In this document: piece after piece, positions 63,262-64,000 of the stretch
How positions within the stretch are numbered: the stretch's first letter is position 1
How the letters are laid out: every line of letters starts with the position of its first letter
Source of the DNA: Chromobacterium alkanivorans
Lineage (GTDB): Bacteria; Pseudomonadota; Gammaproteobacteria; Burkholderiales; Chromobacteriaceae
Direction: 5' to 3'
Length of the DNA: 64,000 nucleotides
Assembly (NCBI RefSeq): GCF_016937655.1
Contig: NZ_JAFHKL010000004.1
Location: forward strand, 310,001 to 374,000
The notes under the pieces: generated by a model
What the model was told of the DNA's origin: nothing
The model's input: only the letters and a program-made list of their open reading frames with translations
Database searches by the model: none
Program-made: the position numbers and the translations under genes

Positions 63262-64000
63262 ATGTCGCTCACCCTTAACTCCTGTATCGACGCCAAAGCT
63301 TACCGACCAGACATCGACGGCCTTCGCGCGCTGGCCGTGCTCAGCGTGGTCGCCTTTCACATCGGCCTGCCCGGATTCGGCGGCGGCTTCGTCGGCGTCG
63401 ATATCTTTTTTGTCATTTCCGGTTTTCTGATCAGCGGCCTGCTGCGTCAAGAGCTGCTGGCGCAAGGCCGCATCGACTTCAAGGCTTTCTACGCGCGCCG
63501 CATCCGCAGGCTGGCGCCGGCCCTGGCTCTGGTCTTGATCTCCAGCCTGATCCTGGCCTACTTCGTGATGCTGCCGGACGACCAGATCAAGCTGGGGCGG
63601 GAAGTCCGCGCGGTCGCCACCCTGTCCGCCAACCATCACTTCCTCAAGCACGCCTTCGATTATTTCGACTCCGACGCCGATCTCAAAGTCTTGCTGCACA
63701 CTTGGTCGCTGGCGGTGGAGGAACAGTACTATCTGGTCTGGCCCTTGCTGCTCTGGGGCGTCTTCCGCTTAAGCAAGGCGGATCGCCATGTCACCGACGC
63801 GCGCATGCGCTTGACCCTTGGCGCGGTCTTGCTAGGATCGCTGGCCCTGAGCCTATGGCTGTCCTATCGCGATACGCCGCAGGCCTTTTACCTGATGCCC
63901 GCCCGCGCCTGGGAATTCGCCGCCGGCGCCTTGCTGGCGGTGCTGCCGCCTCCGCGCAAGGGAAGACGCTGGGCATTGCCCATCGCCGCGCTCGGCCTGG
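63262..64000 (+). CDS. Acyltransferase family 3 (OafA/YrhL-like), 5' part
   Basis: 246 residues visible, cut by the window end. YRPDIDGLRALAVLSVVAFHIGLPGFGGGFVGVDIFFVISGFLISGLL (in parts) is the classical acyltransferase 3 opening with the catalytic-type His in VVAFHIG, then FYARRIRRLAPALALVL and LLHTWSLAVEEQYYLVWPLLL. Likely O-acetylates a surface polysaccharide or similar; substrate unknown. The leader is AT-rich compared with the operon before it, and a separate transcription unit is likely. Confidence 0.93.
   Translation, partial: MSLTLNSCIDAKAYRPDIDGLRALAVLSVVAFHIGLPGFGGGFVGVDIFFVISGFLISGLLRQELLAQGRIDFKAFYARRIRRLAPALALVLISSLILAYFVMLPDDQIKLGREVRAVATLSANHHFLKHAFDYFDSDADLKVLLHTWSLAVEEQYYLVWPLLLWGVFRLSKADRHVTDARMRLTLGAVLLGSLALSLWLSYRDTPQAFYLMPARAWEFAAGALLAVLPPPRKGRRWALPIAALGL

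Overview
The window looks like a chromosomal stretch of a GC-rich betaproteobacterium. Protein flavour and gene content (gatCAB next to the mra/dcw cluster, mreBCD-mrdA-rodA, a system II cytochrome c assembly pair ResB/CcsB, cytochrome c4, gltIJKL) fit the Neisseriales, most likely Chromobacterium or a close relative. This is an inference from remembered family features; no database search was possible. Nearly all the sequence is core chromosome. I see no prophage, plasmid, CRISPR array, rRNA or tRNA gene.

Layout. 1-2,700: start of the division/cell-wall cluster on the minus strand (mraZ-rsmH-ftsL-ftsI, ftsI cut by the window edge), with a clear promoter and 10-bp-phased MraZ boxes. 2,900-6,400: gatC-gatA-gatB on the minus strand, with a palindromic repeat insert between gatA and gatB. 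6,700-12,400: the rod-shape set mreB-mreC-mreD-mrdA-rodA. 12,700-20,540: M16 peptidase, dinB, a SelW-like protein, a copper chaperone, MarC, and an AraC regulator followed by azlCD. 20,540-21,080: a pile-up of small mobile elements. 21,075-26,535: map and three amino-acid/sodium transporters on the minus strand. 27,000-30,600: envelope and lipid genes (glycine-zipper protein, fatty acid hydroxylase, GST, patatin lipoprotein). 30,600-38,640: biotin genes bioB-bioF and bioH-bioC on the minus strand, separated by a large GAF-GGDEF-EAL protein and a methyltransferase. 38,780-45,860: comF, trmL, rlpA, engB, cytochrome c4, ResB/CcsB. 45,998-52,700: TerC-CBS protein, GIY-YIG protein, a small periplasmic protein, gltLKJI, rsmA. 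52,860-58,735: a Bcr-type exporter, then maf, rng, a DUF2459 protein, cysE and a DUF1835 protein. 59,170-64,000: a 2OG-Fe(II) oxygenase, a DUF2061 protein behind a Fur-like box, a GbsR/MarR regulator and a four-gene membrane/redox operon that share a duplicated operator, and the start of an acyltransferase.

The most interesting structure is not a protein. It is a family of miniature inverted-repeat elements. Three copies are exactly 140 bp (12,377; 48,406; 58,788), one is 384 bp (20,692), and there is a related 112-bp element plus truncated and inverted remnants. All carry ends of the type GA(A/G)CCTGTTTACGATC and sit in C-TNA-G targets with a TNA duplication. At rodA, azlD, map and gltL the stop codon lies in the duplicated target or spans its edge, so the insertion leaves the protein unchanged. 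The stem of the first copy differs from the other copies on both arms in a compensatory way, which suggests that the folded form is selected. The second lead is the GbsR/MarR regulator at 60,520. A near-identical 31-bp operator repeat lies on its own, apparently leaderless, promoter and again in front of the downstream operon.
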